Positions 50,494-59,075 of a stretch of 64,000 nucleotides of DNA are shown piece by piece. The notes beneath the pieces were generated by a model. That model searched no databases. It saw nothing but the letters and a program-made list of their open reading frames with translations, and was not told the DNA's origin. The translations under genes were made by a program, and so were the position numbers. The stretch covers positions 186,001-250,000 of the forward strand of contig JAFXUJ010000001.1 in NCBI GenBank assembly GCA_017525025.1, written 5' to 3'. The stretch's first letter is position 1. Each line of letters starts with the position of its first letter. Source of the DNA: Elusimicrobiaceae bacterium. Its GTDB lineage: Bacteria > Elusimicrobiota > Elusimicrobia > Elusimicrobiales > Elusimicrobiaceae.

Positions 50494-51789
50494 TTATTCC
50501 GCTTTGCTAATCAATACTTCCATCATTTTATGACGGCGAAATTTGCGGGTTTCCAATAAAATACCGTTTTGGCGGATTTTTTCATTTTTGGTCGGTTCAT
50601 GCCCGAGTTTTTGGCTAACCCATTGTTCTACCGTGGTAGCGGGAGTAACATCTGCGGGGACAGATAAATCCAATCGCTCAAAAATATCTGCTATTTTCGC
50701 CGGCGCGCTGGCTGCCAGAGCTTTACCGAAGGGCCGGATGTAGGCGGGGAAAAAGTCATACTCATCTTCAATTTCGCCCACCATTTCTTCAAAAATATCT
50801 TCCAAAGTAACAATGCCGGTAATTTTTGCGTCTTCGGTTACCAGGCAAATGTGTTGTTTGTTTTTCATTAGTTTTTCAAGGGCGGCCGATATGATGGTGT
50901 CCGCCTCCAAGCGCAATATCGGGCGCACAATGCTGCGTGCCGAGGTGGGGCCGCCTTGCGCTATTTTGGTGGAAAGGAAAATATCTTTAAAGTTTAAATA
51001 CCCAATAATACTTTGCGGATCTTGCGCATCAGCACGTACGGGGAAGCGCGTATGCATATCTAAGTGCGCTTTGACGAAAGTATCTGCAATGGAGTCGTCG
51101 GCGTTTAACATATATACTTGTTCCAGCGGAACTTGAATTTCACGTATTTTACGCACGCAAAACTGGGCACTGGAAAGCACAATTTTTTCTTCCGTTTTGC
51201 CGAACAGCCGGTAAGAGGAAGCAATGGCGGCGGCTGTACGCAAATCTTCCATCGCCGTTTTTTGCATTTCTTTAGGATCGGGAACGCGGGAAAATTTACG
51301 TGTTAAAATGCGTACAATGGCTTCCATAATATTTACGATTGGGGCCAACAGAGCGTACATCACCCGCATGCACGGGGATAATTTTAATACCACAAATTCT
51401 TTGTTTTTGATGGCAAATGTTTTAGGCGTAAGTTCGGCAAAAACAATGGTTAAAAAACTTAACGGGAATACCACGCAAATCATGGCAAGTGCATTGGCCG
51501 CATGGCGGGAGAGGTATAAGTGCTCCCGTAGCCAGGGGGCAAAGCGCGCGCCGGCATCCGAGCCGCCAAAAGCAGCCGCAATAGATCCCGCTACGGTAAT
51601 ACCGATTTGGACAGTTGCCAAACTGCCCTCCATGTGGTCTTTCATATAGAGTGCGGCTTCCGCCCCGGAACATTTATTTTGCACTAACAAAGACAACCGC
51701 GTGCGGGAAATAGAGGCCAAGCCCATTTCATACGCGGCGAGTAACGCGTTGGCGGCCAACATAAGCAAAATAATTAAAAGTGTAATCAT
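50494..51789 (-). CDS. CNNM/CorC-family membrane protein with CBS domains
   Basis: A 431-residue protein of the HlyC/CorC (DUF21) family, thought to handle Mg2+ or Co2+. The DUF21 part has hydrophobic helices at about 1-20, 60-80, 100-125 and 140-165 and the motif ELTPKTFAIKN. A CBS pair covers about 215-345 (FPVRADAQDPQSIIGYLNFKD; HICLVTEDAKITGIVTLEDI). The C-terminal CorC_HlyC domain begins after DEYDFFP. Old hemolysin names are not informative. It overlaps the upstream glycosyltransferase gene (ATGA). Confidence 0.9.
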   Translation of the reverse strand: MITLLIILLMLAANALLAAYEMGLASISRTRLSLLVQNKCSGAEAALYMKDHMEGSLATVQIGITVAGSIAAAFGGSDAGARFAPWLREHLYLSRHAANALAMICVVFPLSFLTIVFAELTPKTFAIKNKEFVVLKLSPCMRVMYALLAPIVNIMEAIVRILTRKFSRVPDPKEMQKTAMEDLRTAAAIASSYRLFGKTEEKIVLSSAQFCVRKIREIQVPLEQVYMLNADDSIADTFVKAHLDMHTRFPVRADAQDPQSIIGYLNFKDIFLSTKIAQGGPTSARSIVRPILRLEADTIISAALEKLMKNKQHICLVTEDAKITGIVTLEDIFEEMVGEIEDEYDFFPAYIRPFGKALAASAPAKIADIFERLDLSVPADVTPATTVEQWVSQKLGHEPTKNEKIRQNGILLETRKFRRHKMMEVLISKAE

Positions 51790-52709
51790 AAATTTATCTT
51801 CTCATCTATAAAATAGGCGGGGCGTTGTTTAACTTCGGTAAAAATACGGCTTAAATACTCCCCAATGACGCCCAAAGTAATCAGCTGCACACCGCTAAAA
51901 AATAAAATGGCTACCATAATGGAAGCATACCCGCTGACCGGATTGCCAAAAACAATTTTCTTGTATGCCGTCCAAAAAGCAAATAAGAAAGAGACCACCG
52001 AAACACACAAGCCAAAGTAGGTACACAACTTCAACGGCAGTGTGGTAGAGGCGGTAAGTCCGCCGAGGGCAAAATTCCAAAGTTTCCAATAGCTCCATTT
52101 TGTTTTTCCGGCGGCGCGTTTTTCACGCGTGAACGGCACCGCGGTGTTTTTATATCCCACCCAAGAAAATAACCCCTTAGAAAATCGTTCCCGCTCCGGC
52201 AAGGCTAATAAGGCCGCTACCGCTCGGCGGCTGAGCAAACGGAAATCGCCTGCGTTGTAAGGGATGGGCGTATCGGCCAAGCGGTTATATAATTTATAAA
52301 AAGCCCCGGCCGTCATGCGTTTCAAAAAGGAATCGGCCGTGCGGTCTTTGCGGATGCCGTATACATTGTCAAACCCTTGGTTAAATTTTTCCCAAAGCGT
52401 GGTAATGAGTTCCGGCGGATCTTGTAAGTCCGCGTCCAACAGTACAACGGCTTGCCCCGTGCTGGCCGAAAGCCCTGCCAAGGTGGCACTTTCCTTGCCG
52501 AAGCGGCGCGAGAGGGAAATAACTTTTATTTGTTTATTTTCCGCGGCCCAGTTTTTAAGTAAATTTAAAGAGCCGTCGCAACTGCCGTCATTTACAAAAA
52601 TAATTTCATAATCGTCGGTACACGCTTGCACAACAGGCAACAGCCTCGTGCGCAGTAGCGGCAAGGATTCTTGTTCGTTGTAAACCGGTATAACGACGGA
52701 TAACTGCAT
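51786..52709 (-). CDS. GT2 glycosyltransferase, GtrB/DPM1-like
   Basis: A 307-residue enzyme that would move a sugar from a nucleotide donor to a polyprenyl phosphate. SVVIPVYNEQESL starts the GT-A fold, FVNDGSCDGS and LLDADLQDPPE hold the metal-binding Asp residues (DxD-like), and RKDR is seen near 119. Two C-terminal membrane helices (about 229-249 and 263-285) and the end GEYLSRIFTEVKQRP are typical of GtrB. Likely in surface-glycan or lipid modification; no matching flippase or transferase is adjacent. Confidence 0.92.
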   Translation of the reverse strand: MQLSVVIPVYNEQESLPLLRTRLLPVVQACTDDYEIIFVNDGSCDGSLNLLKNWAAENKQIKVISLSRRFGKESATLAGLSASTGQAVVLLDADLQDPPELITTLWEKFNQGFDNVYGIRKDRTADSFLKRMTAGAFYKLYNRLADTPIPYNAGDFRLLSRRAVAALLALPERERFSKGLFSWVGYKNTAVPFTREKRAAGKTKWSYWKLWNFALGGLTASTTLPLKLCTYFGLCVSVVSFLFAFWTAYKKIVFGNPVSGYASIMVAILFFSGVQLITLGVIGEYLSRIFTEVKQRPAYFIDEKINL

Positions 52710-52782
52710 AAGAGGCTCCTTTTCACTTGTAATAGTATAGCAATTATGCGGCGGGTGTATGAAAAAAATTAGGGTACTCCGC

Positions 52783-52811
52783 TTGAGCCGGTTTTCTTTT
52801 TTTAATAAACT
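52783..52811 (+). promoter_or_regulatory. Pilin 4 promoter with T-rich spacer
   Basis: -35 TTGAGC (52783-52788), 17-bp spacer with T4 and T7 (52797-52803), -10 TAAACT (52806-52811). It lacks the TGATA palindrome of pilins 1-3. The leader ends AAGAGG before the ATG. Confidence 0.6.
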
Positions 52812-52844
52812 AATCTTATCTTCTCACCCATACAAGAGGCACAT

Positions 52845-53384
52845 ATGTTGCACAAAAATAACTATAAAAAAGGTTTTACCTTAATAGAACTTCTTGTAGT
52901 GGTGTTAATTATCGGAATACTAGCCAGTATCGCACTCCCTCAGTACCAAAAAGCGGTGACAAAATCCAGGTTATCGCAATTAAACGTTACTATAGACGCG
53001 GCCAAAAAGAATATGGATTTATACATCCTTGAGCACGGATATGAAACCATATCATTTACAAGAGATGACCTTTCCATAGAGATTCCCGGGCAGTGGAATG
53101 GCGCTGAGTGCCAAAACAACCTGGGGGACCTACGCCTAGAATGCTCGGCAACCGGATATTGTTTGTTTTGGTTTAAAGGTTTTCCTTCTACTGTGTACGC
53201 GGAGTTAGCTTTAATCAAGCGAAGCGGAGCGAGACAATGGATGATAGAAGGGGTAAATGCCGGAAACGATACGGATCTCCCGATACTGTGCCAATGGATA
53301 AGGGATAATGGATACCCGGCCGGGAATGCGGATACATTTAGCACATGCCAGCGTGAAGGTATTACGTTGCAAAGAGGATACTGA
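52845..53384 (+). CDS. Type IV pilin-like protein 4
   Basis: A 179-residue pilin with a shorter-motif leader MLHKNNYKKG, then [20 protein letters not shown]. The start of the mature protein ([13 protein letters not shown]) matches pilin 3 at DNA level. The head contains an RDDLSIEIPGQWNG segment, similar in place to DLDIEIPGN of pilin 2, and Cys pairs ending TCQREG. It is convergent with deoB across a shared terminator and divergent from the glycosyltransferase, so it is a single-gene unit. Confidence 0.92.
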   Translation: MLHKNNYKKGFTLIELLVVVLIIGILASIALPQYQKAVTKSRLSQLNVTIDAAKKNMDLYILEHGYETISFTRDDLSIEIPGQWNGAECQNNLGDLRLECSATGYCLFWFKGFPSTVYAELALIKRSGARQWMIEGVNAGNDTDLPILCQWIRDNGYPAGNADTFSTCQREGITLQRGY

Positions 53385-53401
53385 TTTATATGGTTGTAAA
53401 T

Positions 53402-53434
53402 AAAAACCCCCGGTTTTTACCGGGGGTTTTTTTC
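53402..53434. terminator. Bidirectional terminator between pilin 4 and deoB
   Basis: AAAAACCCCCGG (53402-53413) pairs with CCGGGGGTTTTT (53420-53431), 12 bp perfect, loop TTTTTA, with T-run and A-run on either side. Near-identical core to the terminator after mutL. Confidence 0.92.
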
Positions 53435-54643
53435 TTACTCTTTCAAAAAACTTTTCCCAAACGGTAGCGGTGGCAAGTTAAAGTAATCTGCTACCGTTTG
53501 TCCCAGGTCGGCATACGTATCCCGCCCGCCGATAAACTTGGGTGTAATATCCTTACCAAACATAATAACCGGTACGTGTTCACGGGTATGGTCGGTGCCT
53601 TTGTAGGTTGGGTCGCAACCGTGATCGGCCGTGATAAAAGCGACATCTCCATCCTGCATTTGGGCGGCCAGTTCCGGCAGGCGCGTATCAAAATATTCCA
53701 GTCCCTTGGCATAACCTTCTACGTCACGGCGGTGGCCCCACGTCATATCAAAATCCACAAAGTTGGTAAACACCAAACTAAAATCAGGTGCCTCTTTGGC
53801 TTCGTGCAGGGTGGTGTTCCATAGTTCTTCCAGGCCGGAGGCCTTAACGGCTTTTGTAATGCCCTGTTTAGCAAAAATATCGTTAATTTTGCCAACGGAT
53901 ATTACGTGTCCGCCCGCATTTTTTACTGCGTCTAAAACAGTTGGTTTCGGTGGCGGAACGGAATAATCATGGCGATTTTTGGTGCGGGTAAACTCGCCTT
54001 TTTTTTCGCCCACAAACGGACGCGCAATCACGCGGGCAATGTTGTAGGGTTTTACATATTTAAAAGCAATTTCACAAATCTGGTATAACTTCTCTAACCC
54101 AAAATGCGTCTCATGCGCGGCAATTTGAAAAACGCTATCTGCCGATGTGTAGCAAATGGGTTTACCGGTTTTAATGTGTTCCTCGCCCAGCTCATCAATA
54201 ATGACGGTGCCGGAGGCCGCTTGGTTACCCAAAATGCCGGGTAATCCGCCCGCTAAGCAGATTTTTTCAAGCAACTCGGGTGGAAAAGAAGGATAGTCCG
54301 GCTTGAAATAGCCCCATTCAAATTGGACGGGGCACCCGGCCATTTCCCAATGGCCCGAAGACGTGTCCTTGCCATGACTGATTTCCCGCATAAAGCCATA
54401 TTTGGAAGGAAGCGTAATGGCGGAGGAAGTTTGCGGCCCGGCGGAAATTTCTCGGCCGGTGGAGGCTTGGGCGGCTTTTAATAGCCCCAACGCCGCTAAA
54501 TTGGGTACTTGCAATCCGCCGCGCGCCGCAACAATATGGCCCAGGGTGTCGGCCCCCTCATCCTGGAATTTGGCGGCGTCTTCCGCTCCGCCAATGCCGA
54601 ACGAGTCCATCATCAAAATAATTACGCGGCCTTTTTTAGTCAT
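53435..54643 (-). CDS. deoB: Phosphopentomutase
   Basis: A 402-residue alkaline-phosphatase-superfamily enzyme that moves phosphate between C1 and C5 of ribose or deoxyribose, in nucleoside catabolism. VIILMMDSFGIGGAEDA holds the first metal Asp, TSSGHWEMAG the phosphothreonine/serine region, and AFITADHGCDPTYKGTDHTREHVP the second metal cluster. AGGAGG precedes the ATG, and a TATAAT -10 is at 54669-54674 (minus). A single-gene unit. Confidence 0.97.
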   Translation of the reverse strand: MTKKGRVIILMMDSFGIGGAEDAAKFQDEGADTLGHIVAARGGLQVPNLAALGLLKAAQASTGREISAGPQTSSAITLPSKYGFMREISHGKDTSSGHWEMAGCPVQFEWGYFKPDYPSFPPELLEKICLAGGLPGILGNQAASGTVIIDELGEEHIKTGKPICYTSADSVFQIAAHETHFGLEKLYQICEIAFKYVKPYNIARVIARPFVGEKKGEFTRTKNRHDYSVPPPKPTVLDAVKNAGGHVISVGKINDIFAKQGITKAVKASGLEELWNTTLHEAKEAPDFSLVFTNFVDFDMTWGHRRDVEGYAKGLEYFDTRLPELAAQMQDGDVAFITADHGCDPTYKGTDHTREHVPVIMFGKDITPKFIGGRDTYADLGQTVADYFNLPPLPFGKSFLKE

Positions 54644-54755
54644 ACGATATCCTCCTGGGCTTTCTTCTATTATACTCCAAAAAAAGGACTTCGTGTAGCT
54701 TGGTTTTATATCAAAAAAGATTATGAAAATGGTATCATTTATACGAGGAAATATT

Positions 54756-55277
54756 ATGAAACCGGCTTACACAAATATGCGCAATTTTTGGTTGGATGTT
54801 AAAAATTTGGAAAACCGAAAAGGAATCATTGAAATCGGCCCGGAACATATTTGCGTGGCAGGGATAGAAATGGCCTTGGCTGACGGGGCGGAAACGAAAC
54901 ACTTGTTTTTGGCCACTAATTCGTTGGGGGACAGTAGCTTGTATTTTGAAAATAATAGCAAAAGCGGGTTGGGCGGCATGATCGGCGGACATGGAAACGA
55001 GGCCTTACAAACGGCCGCCGCACGCATGTTGGCGCACGCCAGTAAGTTGACCTCTTCTATGCAAGCGCAGACGGTCCCGGCCGATCTTCCGGCTCCTTCC
55101 ATGCCGGGGAAGGTGCGGCTGTTTGCGGTGTCCAAAGAAAAATTATTCCATACGGAATTTACCGAAGAGGAACTGCGTGAACCCTCTCACCCGTTCTATC
55201 CGTTTTTTGCATATTCTCAACAAGCAGTCGGCTTTTTCCGGGCTCAGCAGACACAATCTTCTGCCGGGCAGGCGTAG
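54756..55277 (+). CDS. Uncharacterised protein upstream of the GGDEF/EAL gene
   Basis: 173 residues from the ATG at 54756 with GAGGA upstream (an in-frame ATG at 54723 has no ribosome site). No signal peptide or membrane helix. It has an N-terminal alpha/beta region (RKGIIEIGPEHICVAGIEMALADG), a Gly-rich stretch (SKSGLGGMIGGHGNEAL, about 65-81) and a Pro/Ser/Gln-rich tail. No family recognised. It is 21 nt from the c-di-GMP phosphodiesterase gene and almost surely cotranscribed, so it may act in the same signalling route. Confidence 0.6.
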   Translation: MKPAYTNMRNFWLDVKNLENRKGIIEIGPEHICVAGIEMALADGAETKHLFLATNSLGDSSLYFENNSKSGLGGMIGGHGNEALQTAAARMLAHASKLTSSMQAQTVPADLPAPSMPGKVRLFAVSKEKLFHTEFTEEELREPSHPFYPFFAYSQQAVGFFRAQQTQSSAGQA

Positions 55278-55298
55278 TATATCAACAAGGAGCGGCTT

Positions 55299-57548
55299 AT
55301 CAAACGTATTTCTTTCTTGGCTTTCTTTTTATTATTTCTCGCGGTTGGGGTAATTTTAGTAGCGGGCGTGGCTTTTTATTGGAATAAAGTAGGCAACTTG
55401 CTGGAAGCGGACGTTACTTCACACATTATGGTGGCCGGGGATGAAACCGCCGAAAGTTTTGACCGCGCTATAGCGGCCGACCAACGTATCGTAGATACCA
55501 TTGCCATTACCGTTCAAAATTCTTACCCCTGGCAAGACCGTGCCCGGCTGAAACGTTTCTTGCGTTTACAAGTAAAGTATAACGAATTTGAAAATTTAGG
55601 TATCATCCCTTTGCAAGGGGATATTATTACGGCTTTGCCCCAAACATTAGGGACGAACTGGTCGCACGAAGTGTTGGAAAAAACGTTAAAAGAAGATACG
55701 TATGTTTCCCCGCATCAAATAGACCTTGAAAGCGGACATAATGTTTTTGTTCAGGCGGCCTCTTTGCATCACGGCGAAAATGCAGTCGGCGTGATTTTTG
55801 CCCTGGTGCCGACCGAGCGCTACCAATCTATCTTGTCTTTGCCCTCTATCGGGGAAGCCGGGCGGGTGTTTGTGATTTCTAAAGAAGGCCGGGTGGAAGC
55901 CGCCGGAAAGACACAAAATATTAACAATATGTTTACTTTTTTGCAGGAAGCTAAATTTTCCGGCAAGAAGTCTTTTGAAGAAATCCGCCGTCAAATTCAA
56001 GAAGGAGAACCCATTTTTGTCCGTTACCGTAGAGATGGAAAACACCGCTTGTTGTACGGCGTGTCGTTGGTGGTTAATGACTGGTATTTGCTCTCTATCT
56101 TGCCGATGGATTTTATTCGTTCCCAAGCTCAGCATTTAACGTGGATGTCGTTGGCGTTGTTTGCTTTCATTTTCTTTTTATTCGGATTATTGCTTGCCTA
56201 CCTATTCCGGTTGCGTGATTACAGCAACCAGCAACTATTTACAACCGCTTTTGTGGATTCTTTGACCGGGGCGGATAATTTAAACCGCATGGCCAGCATT
56301 TTCCCACAGCGATTAAGAGATTTGGAAGAAAACGCCGCGCTGGCTGTTTTTGATATTTTAAAATTTAAGGCCATTAACGATATGCTCGGTTATGAACGGG
56401 GAAACGTCGTATTGAAACGGGTGGCCTATTTGTTACGTGGGAATTTGTTACCCGGGGAATGCTTCTGCCGTAGTACCGCGGATAATTTCGTCTTGTTGTT
56501 AAGGTTTAAAGACCGCCGCGAATTACGCACCCGATTGGGAGGACTCGCCACCTTGATTCGGCGCAATTGTACGGTTTCGGATTCGTGTATTATGGTGGAC
56601 GGTGCTTTTGGGGTATATGAACTGAAAAAAGACCCGGTACCGTTCTATATTGCGTTAGATAGGGCCCATTTGGCGTTGGATAACGCCAAGCGTTCTTCCA
56701 CCGATACCATTCAATTTTATGATGAAAAGGACCGCCATCGTATTTTAAATGAACGCCAGTTGGAAAATACCATGGAACTGGCTTTGGAAACGGGTGCTTT
56801 TGAAGTTGTGTTGCAACCTAAGTTTGATTTTAGAACCGGCCGTATGGACAGTGCCGAGGCCTTGGTGCGGTGGAATCAGGCGGAGCGCGGCCTTGTGCGG
56901 CCGGATGATTTCATTCCGCTTTTTGAGAAGAATGGTTTTATTTTGAAATTAGACATGTTTATTTTGCAACGGGTAACGCAGCTGCTTTCTTATTGGCGCG
57001 AATGCGGAAAGGAGCAAGTCCCCATAGCGGTTAATTTTTCACGGTTGCACTTAAATGATTCACATTATATCGCCCAAATGCTACACATTTTGGAAGATTG
57101 CCATATTCCCACGAACTTGATAGAAGTGGAATTAACCGAAAATGTCATTTTAAACAACTGGGAATTGGCCCAAAGTGTTATTCGCGGATTGCATAATAAG
57201 GGCTTTTCCGTGGCGATGGATGATTTCGGTTCGGGCTATTCATCTCTCAATGTGTTAAAGAGTTTGCAGTTTGACGCGATTAAGTTGGATAAAGAATTTT
57301 TGAACGATTGCGACCAAAACACAACTACCCGCAAAGTCATTCAAGGAGCCGTAGATATGATTAAAGCCGTCGGTGCTAAGGTGATTGCGGAAGGCGTTGA
57401 AACGGAAGAACAGGCAGATTTCTTACGTGAAATCGGGTGTGATTTGGCCCAAGGGTATTACTTCTCGCGGCCGTTAGCGGTAGATGAATTTGAAAAATTA
57501 CTTTCCCCGGCTAAGCCGCACAATTCAAAAGAAAACCCACACCGTTAA
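55299..57548 (+). CDS. Membrane GGDEF/EAL protein, likely c-di-GMP phosphodiesterase
   Basis: About 749 residues. A membrane helix at the N-terminus (FFLLFLAVGVILVAGVAF), an extracytoplasmic sensor of dCache type (about 30-265), a second helix (SLALFAFIFFLFGLLLAYLF), then GGDEF and EAL domains. The GGDEF signature is degraded (STADNF), so no cyclase activity is expected. The EAL domain is intact: SAEALVRW, VNFSRLH, EVELTEN, MDDFGSGYSS, KLDKEF and AEGVETEEQA. The start is odd: AAGGAG (55287-55292) stands 6 nt before ATC AAA CGT at 55299, exactly where ATG is expected; the only standard in-frame start is TTG at 55317, 18 bases on. Confidence 0.88.
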   Translation: MKRISFLAFFLLFLAVGVILVAGVAFYWNKVGNLLEADVTSHIMVAGDETAESFDRAIAADQRIVDTIAITVQNSYPWQDRARLKRFLRLQVKYNEFENLGIIPLQGDIITALPQTLGTNWSHEVLEKTLKEDTYVSPHQIDLESGHNVFVQAASLHHGENAVGVIFALVPTERYQSILSLPSIGEAGRVFVISKEGRVEAAGKTQNINNMFTFLQEAKFSGKKSFEEIRRQIQEGEPIFVRYRRDGKHRLLYGVSLVVNDWYLLSILPMDFIRSQAQHLTWMSLALFAFIFFLFGLLLAYLFRLRDYSNQQLFTTAFVDSLTGADNLNRMASIFPQRLRDLEENAALAVFDILKFKAINDMLGYERGNVVLKRVAYLLRGNLLPGECFCRSTADNFVLLLRFKDRRELRTRLGGLATLIRRNCTVSDSCIMVDGAFGVYELKKDPVPFYIALDRAHLALDNAKRSSTDTIQFYDEKDRHRILNERQLENTMELALETGAFEVVLQPKFDFRTGRMDSAEALVRWNQAERGLVRPDDFIPLFEKNGFILKLDMFILQRVTQLLSYWRECGKEQVPIAVNFSRLHLNDSHYIAQMLHILEDCHIPTNLIEVELTENVILNNWELAQSVIRGLHNKGFSVAMDDFGSGYSSLNVLKSLQFDAIKLDKEFLNDCDQNTTTRKVIQGAVDMIKAVGAKVIAEGVETEEQADFLREIGCDLAQGYYFSRPLAVDEFEKLLSPAKPHNSKENPHR

Positions 57549-58564
57549 TGAGGTAATCTGCCCGCTAAGATTTCCGCCACCGGGCGTGTATGCTTGATAT
57601 TGCCGAGAACAATTTTAAGAGAAGCCGTAATCGGTACAGATAAAAAAGCACCCGGAACACCCCAAACAAGTGCCCAGAAAATTAACGAACCGACTACCGT
57701 TACCGGGTGTAAGTCCATGCCTTCCCCTAAGAATCGGGGTTCTACCAGGTTTCCGATAACAAATTCTGTGGCGGCAAGCAGGCCTATAATAATGAAGAAT
57801 TTGGGGCCCAGCCCATATTGTAAAAACAGCACCGGTGCCGGTAATAAAACGGAAGTAATGGAGCCGAGGCTGGGAATAAAATTCAATAAGAAAGCAAACA
57901 ACGCAAATAAGACGGCCAGTTTAACCTGAAATCCTAACAGAATACCGGCCACCACAAACCCTGTAATAAGAGACGCTATCAATTTTACAGATAGGTAAAC
58001 AGATACATTGGCTAACATTTGTTTAATGGCCGGGTTGGTAATGGGTTTGGCCTTCTTGCTGCCGAATAAAAAGAACGTCATGAATAATACAATTAAAATA
58101 ATGTTAGACAAAACGGAAAATAATTTCCCGCCAAAGTTTTTGAGCCAATCAAACAACGGCATTTCCCGCAGATAATTTTCTATAAAGTTTTTGTCCAGCG
58201 TAATTCCATGCGGTTCAAGCCGGGCCGAAATATCGGTAATGGTGGCGATTAAGTTTTGGCGGTAGACTTCCGCTCCTTTTAGAAACTGCCCGACGGAACT
58301 GGTAGTAAATAAAATAACGGCTGTAAAAAAGGATATCCCCAACAGGACGGAAACCGACAAAGCCAGCCAATGAGGAAAGTGGAATTTCTGCTGCAAGTAT
58401 AAAGTAGTTTGCGCCAAGATAGTATACAGAAAAACAGAAATAACAAGCGGAATAAGCAAGGCTTTTGTGTATACTAAGAGCGCCATAACGACGCCGGCGG
58501 CAATAATTGTTAAACAAATAGCCGTTGTTTTTAGATAATAGTAAGTTGACTTATCTGCTAGCAT
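57545..58564 (-). CDS. AI-2E family permease
   Basis: A 339-residue inner-membrane protein of the AI-2E / PerM / YdiK family (autoinducer, Na+/H+ or unknown substrate). About eight helices: two near the N-terminus (ICLTIIAAGVVMALLVYTKALLIPL), one after LALSVSVLLG, then five in the C-terminal half. The family motif LNFIPSLGSITSVLLPAPV (about 238-256) and NLVEPRFLGEGMDLHPV (about 280) are clear. It overlaps the coiled-coil gene by 14 bp; last gene of the minus operon from 60696. Confidence 0.92.
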   Translation of the reverse strand: MLADKSTYYYLKTTAICLTIIAAGVVMALLVYTKALLIPLVISVFLYTILAQTTLYLQQKFHFPHWLALSVSVLLGISFFTAVILFTTSSVGQFLKGAEVYRQNLIATITDISARLEPHGITLDKNFIENYLREMPLFDWLKNFGGKLFSVLSNIILIVLFMTFFLFGSKKAKPITNPAIKQMLANVSVYLSVKLIASLITGFVVAGILLGFQVKLAVLFALFAFLLNFIPSLGSITSVLLPAPVLFLQYGLGPKFFIIIGLLAATEFVIGNLVEPRFLGEGMDLHPVTVVGSLIFWALVWGVPGAFLSVPITASLKIVLGNIKHTRPVAEILAGRLPH

Positions 58565-59075
58565 TTTTCCCCCGGCTTTTCTCGGTGTTTTTGGCGATTT
58601 CTCTGGCCAGGAAAAGGATTTTTCCCGTCAGGTTGGTAAGATCATTCTCACAAGAAGTCAGCAACCAAACATTTAATTTGGAAGCGGTAAATCCCTTGTA
58701 AGATTGGATAAAAATGCCATAGGTGGTAGAAAATTCATCACACACCCGAGAGAGCATTTTGGCATGGCTGTTGAGGCCTTTAGCGGGCAAGGCCAGGCTG
58801 GCGTCCCAATCGGTTTGTTTGTGTGCGCGTGCCTGAGCGCGCAAGGTAAGCCAAGCGTTTTCATTTTTATCCAGTTGTTTACGCAAGTTTTGGCAATAAG
58901 CGTTAAAATCTTCGGCGAAAGAATTATCCCGCACGTCTATATTTTTGTGAATTTGCTGGGATATTTGGGTTAAGCGTTTGTTCAATTCCTGCAACTCTTG
59001 TGTGGTGCGGAAAAGAAGACTGCGTAGTAAGTCGCAGTATTGAGTTAAGCGTTCTAAAATGGTTTCTGCTGTCAT
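58551..59075 (-). CDS. Helical (coiled-coil) protein of unknown function
   Basis: 174 residues, soluble, almost all helix. Heptad-like stretches at about 5-55 (LRSLLFRTTQELQELNKRLTQISQQ) and 65-100, and a helical C-terminal part ending with basic residues. No known domain. It lies between a histidine kinase (overlap 4 bp) and the AI-2E permease (overlap 14 bp), so it may be a cytosolic partner or docking protein for one of them. Confidence 0.6.
   Translation of the reverse strand: MTAETILERLTQYCDLLRSLLFRTTQELQELNKRLTQISQQIHKNIDVRDNSFAEDFNAYCQNLRKQLDKNENAWLTLRAQARAHKQTDWDASLALPAKGLNSHAKMLSRVCDEFSTTYGIFIQSYKGFTASKLNVWLLTSCENDLTNLTGKILFLAREIAKNTEKSRGKNASR

Noticed and set aside
50494-51789. Hemolysin (virulence) for the CorC-like protein
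   Set aside because: The hemolysin label comes from old naming; the DUF21-CBS-CorC_HlyC layout points to an ion transport or regulation role.
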